Part shown: positions 46,772 through 54,326 of the stretch, one piece after another
Layout: each line of letters starts with the position of its first letter
How positions within the stretch are numbered: the first letter of the stretch is position 1
DNA from: Flavobacteriales bacterium
Lineage (GTDB): Bacteria; Bacteroidota; Bacteroidia; Flavobacteriales_E; Vicingaceae
NCBI GenBank assembly: GCA_020853105.1
Contig: JADYZM010000019.1
Coordinates: forward strand, 1 to 64,000
DNA: 64,000 nucleotides
Direction of reading: 5' to 3'
Translations under genes and position numbers: made by a program
Notes under the pieces: model-generated
What the model saw: only the letters and a program-made list of their open reading frames with translations
What the model was told of the DNA's origin: nothing
Databases searched by the model: none

Positions 46772-47332
46772 TCAATTACTTTTTTCTGCAGAAAAAAGTA
46801 ACTCCCCTTTTCTTAATTTATTGTGTCTATCTATTAAGATAGCAATTAATGTACTAAACGTTTTTATGGCTTCTGAAGTTGCCCGACCGACTTCACTTCC
46901 TTTTAATTTTAACACCAAAAGACCATAAAGTGCAACCAAACAGGCTTCGATTTCCGATGAACTCTGATTGCCTGATTTTGACATAAAATTTTTGATATTA
47001 TCTTTTGATGCAATGTAGGCTTCTTGATAACTTTTATCTTGTATGGTAGTTAATAATGAGTTGTGTAAATTATTGAGCTCTTCAACTTGCTGAGTAATTT
47101 CTCTGATATGTCCACTTTCAGATTTTCTTTCTCTAATCATTTGGTCAATCAGTTGTTGATACCACATTTTAATTTCAGCTTTTTTGTCGGTGGAAACATC
47201 AAATTTAGAAATTACAGAATCATTGATTAAACTAATATCAAACTGGTGGAGGCGAATCAAATCTTCAATCTGCCACATATACAAAATATACTCGGCTAAG
47301 TTTGTTTGTTTTTTTTGTTGGGCAATCAACAT
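46772..47332 (-). CDS. DUF4924-family protein
   Basis: 186 residues, mainly alpha-helical, no signal peptide. The start MLIAQQKKQTNLAEYILYMW, followed by QIEDLIR, is characteristic of DUF4924, a cytoplasmic family restricted, as far as I know, to Bacteroidota. The remainder holds HNSLLTTIQDKSYQEAY and a C-terminal helix pair. Function unknown. Its ATG shares one base with the stop of the OmpH-like gene upstream, so the two are translated together; the type B T9SS cargo gene follows after 24 bases. Confidence 0.72.
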   Translation of the reverse strand: MLIAQQKKQTNLAEYILYMWQIEDLIRLHQFDISLINDSVISKFDVSTDKKAEIKMWYQQLIDQMIRERKSESGHIREITQQVEELNNLHNSLLTTIQDKSYQEAYIASKDNIKNFMSKSGNQSSSEIEACLVALYGLLVLKLKGSEVGRATSEAIKTFSTLIAILIDRHNKLRKGELLFSAEKSN

Positions 47333-47970
47333 TATTTTTTTGCTTTTTTGGAATTATACTCTTTATTAAGCCCATCAACAATTATTTGTGTGATGTCAAT
47401 TCCAGGTTTGTGGTCGAGAACAATATTACCAACCTGAGATGCTCCTATAATAATATCAAAATCAGTTGATTGATTGTGTTTTTTAATATAATCTTTTACT
47501 GTTTTTTGGAATTCTTCGTTCAATTTTGCCTCTTCTTCTTGGAATTTAACGGTAAAATCTTCTCTTAATTTATAAAGTTTTTGTTCTTCTTCGGCTAATT
47601 CTTGTTGTTTGGTTTGTCCTTCAAATTGACTCATTGATGGAGCTTTGAGCTGAAAATCTTTTACTTTCTTTTCAAAAGCTGTCATTTTTGCAGCAATCTC
47701 ATTTTCGTATTTGGTTTGTTTAGCCTTTAATTTTTGAGTTAATTCTTCAAACAGTTTGTATTTATCTTGAAGAGAGTCTATATTTATATATCCAATATTA
47801 GATTCTGAATTGATTTTCTCTAATGATAACTCTGTTTGTGGCTGAGAATCTGGAATGGGTTGGTCAGTTATTTGCTGTTCGCAATTTGTTTTGCAAGAAA
47901 AGTGTAGATAATACAAAACAGCAACTGCTAATGCAAGTATCACATTGATAATCAAGGAAGTATTTTTCAT
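47332..47970 (-). CDS. Membrane-anchored OmpH/Skp-like protein
   Basis: 212 residues from ATG at 47970 (an in-frame start 16 codons upstream gives an unlikely extension). One uncleaved-looking hydrophobic segment near residues 5-25 (LIINVILALAVAVLYYLH) is followed by FSCKTNC. Residues about 60-205 show the OmpH pattern: GYINIDSLQDKYKLFEELTQ, a long coiled coil and the closing FDIIIGASQVGNIVLD. It should face the periplasm as a holdase like Skp but tethered to the inner membrane. It is a third Skp-like gene in the window, away from bamA. Confidence 0.78.
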   Translation of the reverse strand: MKNTSLIINVILALAVAVLYYLHFSCKTNCEQQITDQPIPDSQPQTELSLEKINSESNIGYINIDSLQDKYKLFEELTQKLKAKQTKYENEIAAKMTAFEKKVKDFQLKAPSMSQFEGQTKQQELAEEEQKLYKLREDFTVKFQEEEAKLNEEFQKTVKDYIKKHNQSTDFDIIIGASQVGNIVLDHKPGIDITQIIVDGLNKEYNSKKAKK

Positions 47971-48052
47971 TTTTTTGATTTTTAAAACGCAAAATTGAGC
48001 AATATAATTGAACTTCAAGAATAGTTAGCTCATTTATTTAATTCGATTGATT

Positions 48053-48448
48053 TTATAAAATTTCTGTTTCTGTTTGTTTACAAACAAATTGGAAGGGTAT
48101 GTTAACCATATAGGAATAATCTTCTCCTACTTCTCTCATATCATCATCATCAAGTGAAAAATTCCAAGTTATTGAAATTTCAATACCTTTTGCTCTCATC
48201 TCATTCAATGTGTATAGAACAAACAAAATGCGTTTTGAAGAAATTATATTGAAATATTCTAAATCAAAAATAAAGTTAATTTGTCCTTTTAACTTTCCTT
48301 CTGCACTTTTGAGCCATTCAATGGCTGAAGAATAAAATTTATCAGCATCAGTAAAAACCGATTTACCACGAATTTGAAATATATTTTTTTGTAAGTCAAA
48401 ATACACTTCGGGTGAAGAGTCTGTAGCTGGTATGAAGTATGGATTCAT
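48053..48448 (-). CDS. SiaC-family regulatory phosphoprotein (DUF1987)
   Basis: 131 residues with the family start YFIPATDSSPEVYFDLQKN and GRSVF-like segment IRGKSVFTDADKFY, and the block FNFEYFNTSSAK-like FDLEYFNIISSKRIL. In Pseudomonas, SiaC is phosphorylated by SiaB kinase and dephosphorylated by SiaA and governs c-di-GMP production. No SiaA or SiaB gene is visible nearby, so the partner is unlinked or different. It lies 120 bases after the LytTR regulator gene and 82 before the OmpH-like gene, on the same strand. Confidence 0.8.
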   Translation of the reverse strand: MNPYFIPATDSSPEVYFDLQKNIFQIRGKSVFTDADKFYSSAIEWLKSAEGKLKGQINFIFDLEYFNIISSKRILFVLYTLNEMRAKGIEISITWNFSLDDDDMREVGEDYSYMVNIPFQFVCKQTETEIL

Positions 48449-48568
48449 TAACTTCTAAAATTCTTTGAAATATAAATGTATTAATTGTTTCCTTTTGTTG
48501 TCGAATAAATTATACCGAACCAACTATTTCAACAGATAAACTTTATAATTGAATAGATTAAAGATATT

Positions 48569-49276
48569 TTACAAACTTTTCATGTCTTTGAGTTTAGAGG
48601 CTTGCCTTCTGGAAACTTCTATCTTCATGCCGGTTTTGAGTTTTACCATTAATCCGCCATTAAACCAATTTTCTACTGATTCTATCCAAAGCAAATTGAT
48701 GATATGTTTTCTATTGGCTCTAAAAAAAACATTTTCGTCCAATCTGTTTTCTAAATTATTCAATGATTTTAAAATCAATGGTTTATTTGTTTCAAAATAG
48801 ATTCTCACATAATTTCCTTCAGATTCAAATAATGGGACGTCTGCTAATTTAACAAACCAACAACGCTCTCCATTTTTTACAAAAATTTGGCTGCTTGCAT
48901 CTAGTTTCTGACTATTGTTTTTTATTGAAACAGTTGAATTAAATTTATTAAGTGCTTCTTGTAATCTTTCAACTTGAACGGGCTTTAATAAATAATCCAA
49001 CGCATTAACTTCAAAAGCTTTTAAGGCATACTCATCATAGGCTGTTACAAAAATTATTTCAGGAACATCATCAAGTTCTTCCAGCAAAGAAAATCCGTCT
49101 TTTCCCGGCATATTAATGTCTAAAAATACCAAATCAGGTTTTTGCTTTTCAATTTCTTCAATTGCTGATTGAGCATTTTCGCATTCAGCCAAAATCTCAA
49201 CTTCTGAAAACCCTGAAAGCATTGTTCTTAATTCTTTTCGGGCAAGGCGTTCGTCATCTACAATTATTACTTTCAT
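48569..49276 (-). CDS. LytTR-family response regulator
   Basis: 235 residues. The receiver domain (1-120) has the acid pocket DDERLARK and the phosphoacceptor D53 (FLDINMPGKDG), with the conserved Lys in LLKPVQ. A LytTR DNA-binding domain spans about 130-235 (FVKNGERCWFVKLADVPLFES, RANRKHIINL). Members bind repeat elements upstream of target promoters. It follows the LytS-type kinase gene by 21 bases, so the kinase is its likely partner. The regulated genes are unknown. Confidence 0.93.
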   Translation of the reverse strand: MKVIIVDDERLARKELRTMLSGFSEVEILAECENAQSAIEEIEKQKPDLVFLDINMPGKDGFSLLEELDDVPEIIFVTAYDEYALKAFEVNALDYLLKPVQVERLQEALNKFNSTVSIKNNSQKLDASSQIFVKNGERCWFVKLADVPLFESEGNYVRIYFETNKPLILKSLNNLENRLDENVFFRANRKHIINLLWIESVENWFNGGLMVKLKTGMKIEVSRRQASKLKDMKSL

Positions 49277-49297
49277 GTTCTACTATTTTTAGTTTAT

Positions 49298-50341
49298 TTA
49301 TTGGTTTGGAATGGGAATAATGAGCTCAGATTTTACTCTATCGTTTTCATTTTCTATTGTGAAAGAGGCTTTGTTCCCAAAGAGTAAGTTCAATCTTTGT
49401 TTTGTATTGCTCAAACCAAAACCAGTTTCAGGAACTAGGGATTTATCATAAATTCCTGAATTATAAATTGTTATAATCAAATTTTTATTTTCGATTTTTG
49501 AAAATATTTCAATTTTTCCTCCACCAATTAGTTTTGAGGTTCCATGTTTTATAGCATTTTCAACCAATGTTTGAATCATCAATGGGGGAACCATAACAGA
49601 TTCTGTTTCAGGAGTTATTGATTTGATTATTTGTAATTTTTCTTCATATCGGGTTTTTTCTAAACTCAAGTAATCATCAACAATTTTTAGCTCATCTTTT
49701 AACGGAATAAGTTCTTTTTTACTCATTAACAACGAATTTCTAAGCACATTTGATAGTTGTGTTATTGCCTTTTTTGCTAATTCCGGATTTTCATCTACAA
49801 GAGCTCTGATGCTATTCATCGAGTTAAAAATAAAATGAGGATTGAGTTGGGATTTTATTTTGTTTAACTCCATTTCGTTTCTCAAAACTTCCCACTTCAA
49901 ATTCTTTATCTCTTCTTTTTTATAATTATTGATAAAATGAAATAAAAAATAAAGTAACGACCACAATAAAAATAGCAATGACCAATTTGTTACTTTCGGA
50001 AATGCATCTACAAACTGAAAATCAAAATTTAATTCAAATAAAACTACTTCAAGGATTAGCGTTTGTAAAACATAAGCTACCAATCCAAAAACAAAAACAC
50101 TAAAAAATACTCGGGGAATCATCTTTGACACTGAATATTTCATCCAGTTTAATTTGATTATCAAAGAGCGATAAATATGTGATATTGATAGTCCAATAAG
50201 ATAAATAAACATCAGGCTATATAATAAGTCTGATGATAAATCACTCCCATTTAGTTTATTAAATATTCCGACAATTACAACATATACCAACCAGCCAAAA
50301 CATTGGGCTATCCAGTATAGTTTTTTTTTGTTCCACATCAT
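49298..50341 (-). CDS. LytS/YehU-type sensor histidine kinase
   Basis: 347 residues. Four hydrophobic segments fill about residues 10-140 (IAQCFGWLVYVVIVGIF, LYSLMFIYLIGLSI and two more). The His-kinase box KSQLNPHFIFNSMNSIRAL has the phosphoacceptor His at 169, and the HATPase domain shows LVENAIKHGTSKL and GFGLSNTKQRL. It is an inner-membrane sensor that passes phosphate to the LytTR regulator downstream. No extracellular sensor domain is evident, so the signal is probably sensed in the membrane. It begins 11 bases after the M61 peptidase gene. Confidence 0.93.
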   Translation of the reverse strand: MMWNKKKLYWIAQCFGWLVYVVIVGIFNKLNGSDLSSDLLYSLMFIYLIGLSISHIYRSLIIKLNWMKYSVSKMIPRVFFSVFVFGLVAYVLQTLILEVVLFELNFDFQFVDAFPKVTNWSLLFLLWSLLYFLFHFINNYKKEEIKNLKWEVLRNEMELNKIKSQLNPHFIFNSMNSIRALVDENPELAKKAITQLSNVLRNSLLMSKKELIPLKDELKIVDDYLSLEKTRYEEKLQIIKSITPETESVMVPPLMIQTLVENAIKHGTSKLIGGGKIEIFSKIENKNLIITIYNSGIYDKSLVPETGFGLSNTKQRLNLLFGNKASFTIENENDRVKSELIIPIPNQ

Positions 50342-50352
50342 GAACAGTAGTC

Positions 50353-52188
50353 TTATTTGGTATTAAGCCATGATTTTTGTAATTGTAACTGCTCCGGAGT
50401 TGCACTTGCATTAAATTCCAAATAATAATCTTTCTTTTTTTCAATGATCATGGCTTTTGACTTAAGTGTAATATTCTTTTTAACACCTTTGTCCTCTCTG
50501 GCTACCACTACAGCAACTTTATCTCCTTCTTTTAATGATTTTTTAATTGTAGAAAAAGTTGCATTCACTCCTGATGGGTTGATTTCAGTTCCATTAATAG
50601 AAATAAGTTCATCGTTGTTTTTAAATCCTAACGATTTACCAAATGCATCCATATTTCCGGCATCAACAATAAAAATTCGATTTGATTCGGAGTTATATCC
50701 CATTGATGCACCTCCCATACTAATTTCTTTAACAATTACATCTTTTTTAAAATCTATACCGACTTTATTGAATATAGCTTCAAGAGGGAGAGGTTCATTA
50801 CCTTCTACATATTTTTTGAAGAATTCTCTAATTTCTTGTGAGGATAGGCTTGTTATTTTGTCAAATAAATCTTCATCTTTAAAAGAAACCTCCTTCCCAT
50901 AAACTGATGATAATTTAGCCATCATATCTTTCATTCCGGTTTTGCCTCCAGAACTTTCTCGAAGCAATATATCAAGACACATTCCTATCAAAGCTCCTTT
51001 TTGATATACATTTCCGTATTGGTCAACGTATTCAACCAAACATCCTTTACTCATTTCTGTAAAAGGTAAGGTATCATTGAAATATTTTAGAGTTTTTATT
51101 TTACCTGACAAAATATTCAAATATTCTTCAGAGGAAATTAACCCTTCATACATTTGAACGTGTCCGGCAAAATACTCTGTTACACCTTCGTATAGCCATA
51201 AGTGTTTTGACATTTTGGGGTTGATGTAATCAAAATTTCCAATTTCTTCCGAATGAATGTTTAGAGGTGTAACGATATGGAAAAACTCGTGGGCTGCAAT
51301 ATCTCCTAAAAACTCTGAAAGTTTGTCAGAACTCATTTCAGGCAAATAATAAAAAGAAGAATAGGAGTGCTCTAAAGCTCCACTCCCGCCCGATTTACTT
51401 TGTCCTGAATATAAATATATTATAAAAGCATATTTGTCAACGGGTAATTTTCCACCCAAATAATTTTTTTGAGCTTCTAATATCGAGCTGATATTTTTTG
51501 CCAATTCTTTTGAAGTAACAACTTTATTTTTTGAATACACTGAAATCAAAACATCAGCACCACCCACTTTCATAACTGTTGTATCAGGTGCATTATACAT
51601 GATTGGGGAATCAACTAAGTCCATATAGTTGTTTATGTAAAAAACATCTTTATTGCCCACCGTTTTGATATTGGTTAAACCTGTTGAGCCGTAGAAATTT
51701 TCAGGACGTGTAACAGTTAATTCATAAGGAACAGATTTCATTCCATCAAAATAGCCAAAAAATCCATGGTTGTTTAGAACAATGTTTTCGTTTGCCTCTA
51801 TGTTTGTCCCCCCCGGTTCAAACACAACATTATCAACCTCTGCATCCCAAGTATCTTCAACCCAATATGAAATTCTAGCCAAATTTGAGGCATTATCAAT
51901 TTCCCAACGGTTGTTGTCAATTCTATTTACACTCATCGACAAACCTTTTTTGTCATACGCCTCAAAATCCATTGAGTATTGACCGAAATCATAGATTTTA
52001 TAAGTACCAGGAACAATTTTAGGTATGTTGTAAATTATTTTGTTTGATTTTATTTCGGGTGTTTCTAATTCTATTTTAATCATGTCGTTATTAACCATAG
52101 TTAAATCAACAGAAAATTTGTAGATTTTATTTTGAGCCTCAGCTAAAGTGGCAATAGAAATAAATGCCAATACCAATATTTTTTTCAT
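50353..52188 (-). CDS. M61-family metallopeptidase with PDZ domain
   Basis: 611 residues with a signal peptide (1-19). The zinc site is HEFFH at 300-304, with the third ligand Glu334 in LYEGVTEYF, as in the glycyl aminopeptidase group. A PDZ domain lies at about 495-575 (MGYNSESNRIFIVDAGNMDA, LGFKNNDELISING). It is a periplasmic exported aminopeptidase. It is the first gene of a run with the sensor kinase (11-base gap) and the LytTR regulator (21-base gap). An association with that sensing system is inferred from gene order only. The protein stands 167 bases from the next gene. Confidence 0.9.
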   Translation of the reverse strand: MKKILVLAFISIATLAEAQNKIYKFSVDLTMVNNDMIKIELETPEIKSNKIIYNIPKIVPGTYKIYDFGQYSMDFEAYDKKGLSMSVNRIDNNRWEIDNASNLARISYWVEDTWDAEVDNVVFEPGGTNIEANENIVLNNHGFFGYFDGMKSVPYELTVTRPENFYGSTGLTNIKTVGNKDVFYINNYMDLVDSPIMYNAPDTTVMKVGGADVLISVYSKNKVVTSKELAKNISSILEAQKNYLGGKLPVDKYAFIIYLYSGQSKSGGSGALEHSYSSFYYLPEMSSDKLSEFLGDIAAHEFFHIVTPLNIHSEEIGNFDYINPKMSKHLWLYEGVTEYFAGHVQMYEGLISSEEYLNILSGKIKTLKYFNDTLPFTEMSKGCLVEYVDQYGNVYQKGALIGMCLDILLRESSGGKTGMKDMMAKLSSVYGKEVSFKDEDLFDKITSLSSQEIREFFKKYVEGNEPLPLEAIFNKVGIDFKKDVIVKEISMGGASMGYNSESNRIFIVDAGNMDAFGKSLGFKNNDELISINGTEINPSGVNATFSTIKKSLKEGDKVAVVVAREDKGVKKNITLKSKAMIIEKKKDYYLEFNASATPEQLQLQKSWLNTK

Positions 52189-52303
52189 TCGTTTTTACTT
52201 TATATTTTCAATTGCAAATATAATGCTACAAATCAAATCAATTATTAAGATAATACACTAGTGGCAATAAAATTGGATTAATGGAAAGGAAACTGTATGA
52301 AAC

Positions 52304-52335
52304 AAAAAAATCCATCAATAATTGATGGATTTTTT
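52304..52335 (-). terminator. Intrinsic terminator after the 52356-53219 lipoprotein gene
   Basis: TCCATCAAT and ATTGATGGA (52311-52319 and 52321-52329) form a hairpin bordered by A7 (52304-52310) and T6 (52330-52335), so it can terminate in both directions. Its position 20 bases past the lipoprotein stop suits transcription on the minus strand, shielding the peptidase-kinase operon. Confidence 0.75.
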
Positions 52336-52355
52336 GTTTCGCAATATGTTATATT

Positions 52356-53219
52356 TTAGCCCATTGTAAAGGTAAATACGTTGCCTAGAATAGTTACAGT
52401 TGCAATATTATCGCAAGCACCACCGCCAAAGTTAACAGTTCTGGTAGCTAATCCTGAAGGAATAATATCAACTACTCCACTAACTAACCATTTACAACAA
52501 ATTTCTTTTCTGAGAGGTGTTACAATGTTAACCGAATATGCTTTTCCGGCTCTGCTGATTCCATTTGCAGAACCTGTTATTAAATACACATCATCACAAA
52601 CTCCGGCAATGCCATGGCTAAATAATGTTGTTGATTCACCTGCTATCCATTCATTTGTTCGGGTTGATGCCCATGTTGCTGAACCACCGCCTGGAAAAGT
52701 AACTTTTCCATTGGTAACTTGAACGGTAAATGAAAGGTTTCCACTAGTGTTTCTACCGTTATTGGTAATTGTTTTTGTGCCTTCAACCAAATGGTCGTTT
52801 ACGTAATACGATTGAGGTTGAACAGTTAACACACTACCTGAATCTCTGTAGTTATCCGACAATGTTACAATCAGTTTGCCTCGTCTGTTAACTCCATCAT
52901 TTCCTGTGCAATTTGAGGTTCCAAAATCAATTGTCATGGTTTTTGGCCATGTGGTTGTGTCAATCCAAGCGGGAGTAATAGTTACAGAAGCGCAAGTACC
53001 AAAGGTATAACTGGTTCTGCTTGTTTTTCCTTCGTCGTCGGCAGCTTCTTCAACCACTTTTTTTATGTCATCAAAAGCATTTTGTGCTATTGCATTGTCT
53101 TGTGCTGTGGTTGTGTCATTATCAATCTTTTTTTCTTCTTCATCTTTTTTACACGAAGTTGTGAATAAAGAGATTGAAAATACAGCTAGAAGAAAGTAAT
53201 TTAAAATATTGGTTTTCAT
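52356..53219 (-). CDS. Secreted lipoprotein of unknown function
   Basis: 287 residues. The lipobox TTSC puts the lipidated Cys at 23, followed by KKDEEEKK, an acidic/basic stretch typical of surface-exposed Bacteroidota lipoproteins. A helical acidic stretch (about 40-70) leads to a beta-rich mature domain with repeated Thr/Asn/Gly strands (VTITPAWIDTTTWPKTMTIDFG, TNGKVTFPGGGSATW). I recognise no family. It stands alone between a terminator (52304-52335) and a divergent gene. Surface location is inferred from the lipid-anchor context. Confidence 0.65.
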   Translation of the reverse strand: MKTNILNYFLLAVFSISLFTTSCKKDEEEKKIDNDTTTAQDNAIAQNAFDDIKKVVEEAADDEGKTSRTSYTFGTCASVTITPAWIDTTTWPKTMTIDFGTSNCTGNDGVNRRGKLIVTLSDNYRDSGSVLTVQPQSYYVNDHLVEGTKTITNNGRNTSGNLSFTVQVTNGKVTFPGGGSATWASTRTNEWIAGESTTLFSHGIAGVCDDVYLITGSANGISRAGKAYSVNIVTPLRKEICCKWLVSGVVDIIPSGLATRTVNFGGGACDNIATVTILGNVFTFTMG

Positions 53220-53376
53220 GGTTTTTAATTTTTAGTTAGTGTAAATGTATATATTTTTATTTTTTTGTGATTCAAAAATTAAGCCATTTTTTTAGGTTTA
53301 TAAAAAAACAGTGGCATTATTATTGGTTATTAGGTTTCAAAATAATATCTTCACAAAATATTTTTATGAAATAGTA

Positions 53377-53407
53377 TTTTATATTAAATGCAACAAACTT
53401 AACTTTG
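53377..53407 (+). promoter_or_regulatory. Candidate promoter of the 53448-53873 gene
   Basis: TAACTTTG (53400-53407) matches TAnnTTTG and TTTT (53377-53380) lies 19 bases upstream. Transcription would start near 53414, about 34 bases before the ATG. Confidence 0.45.
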
Positions 53408-53447
53408 ATTGCGTATAATTTTAAGGAAGACCATAAAACTTATAGCC

Positions 53448-53873
53448 ATGAAAAAACTACTTTTATTTATTGTATTAAGTGTACCACTTACATACTTTGC
53501 TCAGTCTTCAAAAGATATCAACGTCGTGATTCAAAAAACCATTGATTTACACGCTTTGAAAAACCTATATAACGAAGACGAAAAAAATGGTGTAACACCA
53601 ATAATTATCATTAATGATGACAAAATTCCAAACAATCTGATTGTTTTTAAATTTAACAAACGTGTTAAAGTTATGTCGTTTGAAGAAATGGAAGTTTTCA
53701 GAAGTGTTTATCAAGGAAATTTGGATAGCTATTTTATATTTGAAATAATTGAATTTAAAGATAATATGGCTACTATAAAAGCTACTTTTCGAAAAAATGA
53801 AAAGATTGCCATTAATGTAAATATGAAAAAAGAAAACGACAATTGGATTGTAACCGACTCAAAAGCTGGTTAA
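53448..53873 (+). CDS. Small secreted protein of unknown function
   Basis: 141 residues from ATG at 53448; an upstream TTG (53409) would add 13 residues ahead of a clear signal peptide (MKKLLLFIVLSVPLTYFAQ). The mature domain of about 120 residues is alpha/beta with KINVVIQKT-like start NVVIQKTIDLHALKNLYN, a central EMEVFRSVYQG and a C-terminal strand pair ending NVNMKKENDNWIVTDSKAG. No family recognised. It is probably periplasmic. It is followed by the Smr gene after 10 bases. Confidence 0.6.
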   Translation: MKKLLLFIVLSVPLTYFAQSSKDINVVIQKTIDLHALKNLYNEDEKNGVTPIIIINDDKIPNNLIVFKFNKRVKVMSFEEMEVFRSVYQGNLDSYFIFEIIEFKDNMATIKATFRKNEKIAINVNMKKENDNWIVTDSKAG

Positions 53874-53883
53874 CTTTTGATTT

Positions 53884-54138
53884 ATGAGTAGGGTTTTACT
53901 TGACTTACACGACGTTTTCAACAATTCTAAAAAGATAGAAGCATCGCTGAGCGATGCTTTTTTTCATGCTATAGATTGTAAAATAAAAACTATTGAGATT
54001 ATTCATGGTAAAGGAAGTGGACAACTCAAAAAACGTGTGATTCGATTTTTGGAATCTCCTGAGATAAAATCAAAATATCATCGAATTGAAAAAGACAGCA
54101 AAAACTTTGGGCGTACTTTTGTTCACTTTAAATTTTAA
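53884..54138 (+). CDS. Stand-alone Smr domain protein
   Basis: 84 residues making up only one Smr (MutS2 C-terminal) domain. LDLHDVF near the start and the IIHGKGSGQLKKRVIRFLE loop (about 40-57) are its diagnostic motifs. Smr domains have nicking nuclease activity on branched DNA or mRNA. It is unattached to any MutS2 part. It is between a small secreted-protein gene and a tiny membrane-protein gene with gaps of 10 and 2 bases. Confidence 0.88.
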   Translation: MSRVLLDLHDVFNNSKKIEASLSDAFFHAIDCKIKTIEIIHGKGSGQLKKRVIRFLESPEIKSKYHRIEKDSKNFGRTFVHFKF

Positions 54139-54140
54139 TC

Positions 54141-54326
54141 ATGTTCACCGAGGGTCAGAAAATTTTTGCAATTCTATTTATTTTAACTTTTATTATTGTA
54201 ATTGGCTATCAATTTTATAAAGACCAACAAGAAAACAAAAAATTGTTCAAAGGAACCTATTGGGTTTTGATAACTATTTTTGGAGTAATATTAGGTTATA
54301 TTATATTAACTCGTTTTTTACATTAA
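54141..54326 (+). CDS. Small membrane protein with two helices
   Basis: 61 residues: two hydrophobic helices (about 8-24 and 42-58) joined by a charged loop (KDQQENKKLFKGTY). It begins two bases after the Smr stop, and its end abuts the stop of yifB (convergent, no gap). No family is recognised, but the regular hydrophobic pattern and tight packing argue for a real gene. Confidence 0.6.
   Translation: MFTEGQKIFAILFILTFIIVIGYQFYKDQQENKKLFKGTYWVLITIFGVILGYIILTRFLH

Noticed and set aside
50444-50902. 152-codon open frame on the plus strand opposite the M61 peptidase gene
   Set aside because: The minus strand codes a conserved PDZ/peptidase C-terminus; the opposite frame is rich in Ser and Leu and shows no domain, as expected for an antisense shadow.
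52381-52722. 113-codon plus-strand frame opposite the lipoprotein gene
   Set aside because: The minus-strand gene has a clear lipobox and matching terminator; this frame has neither signal nor family resemblance.
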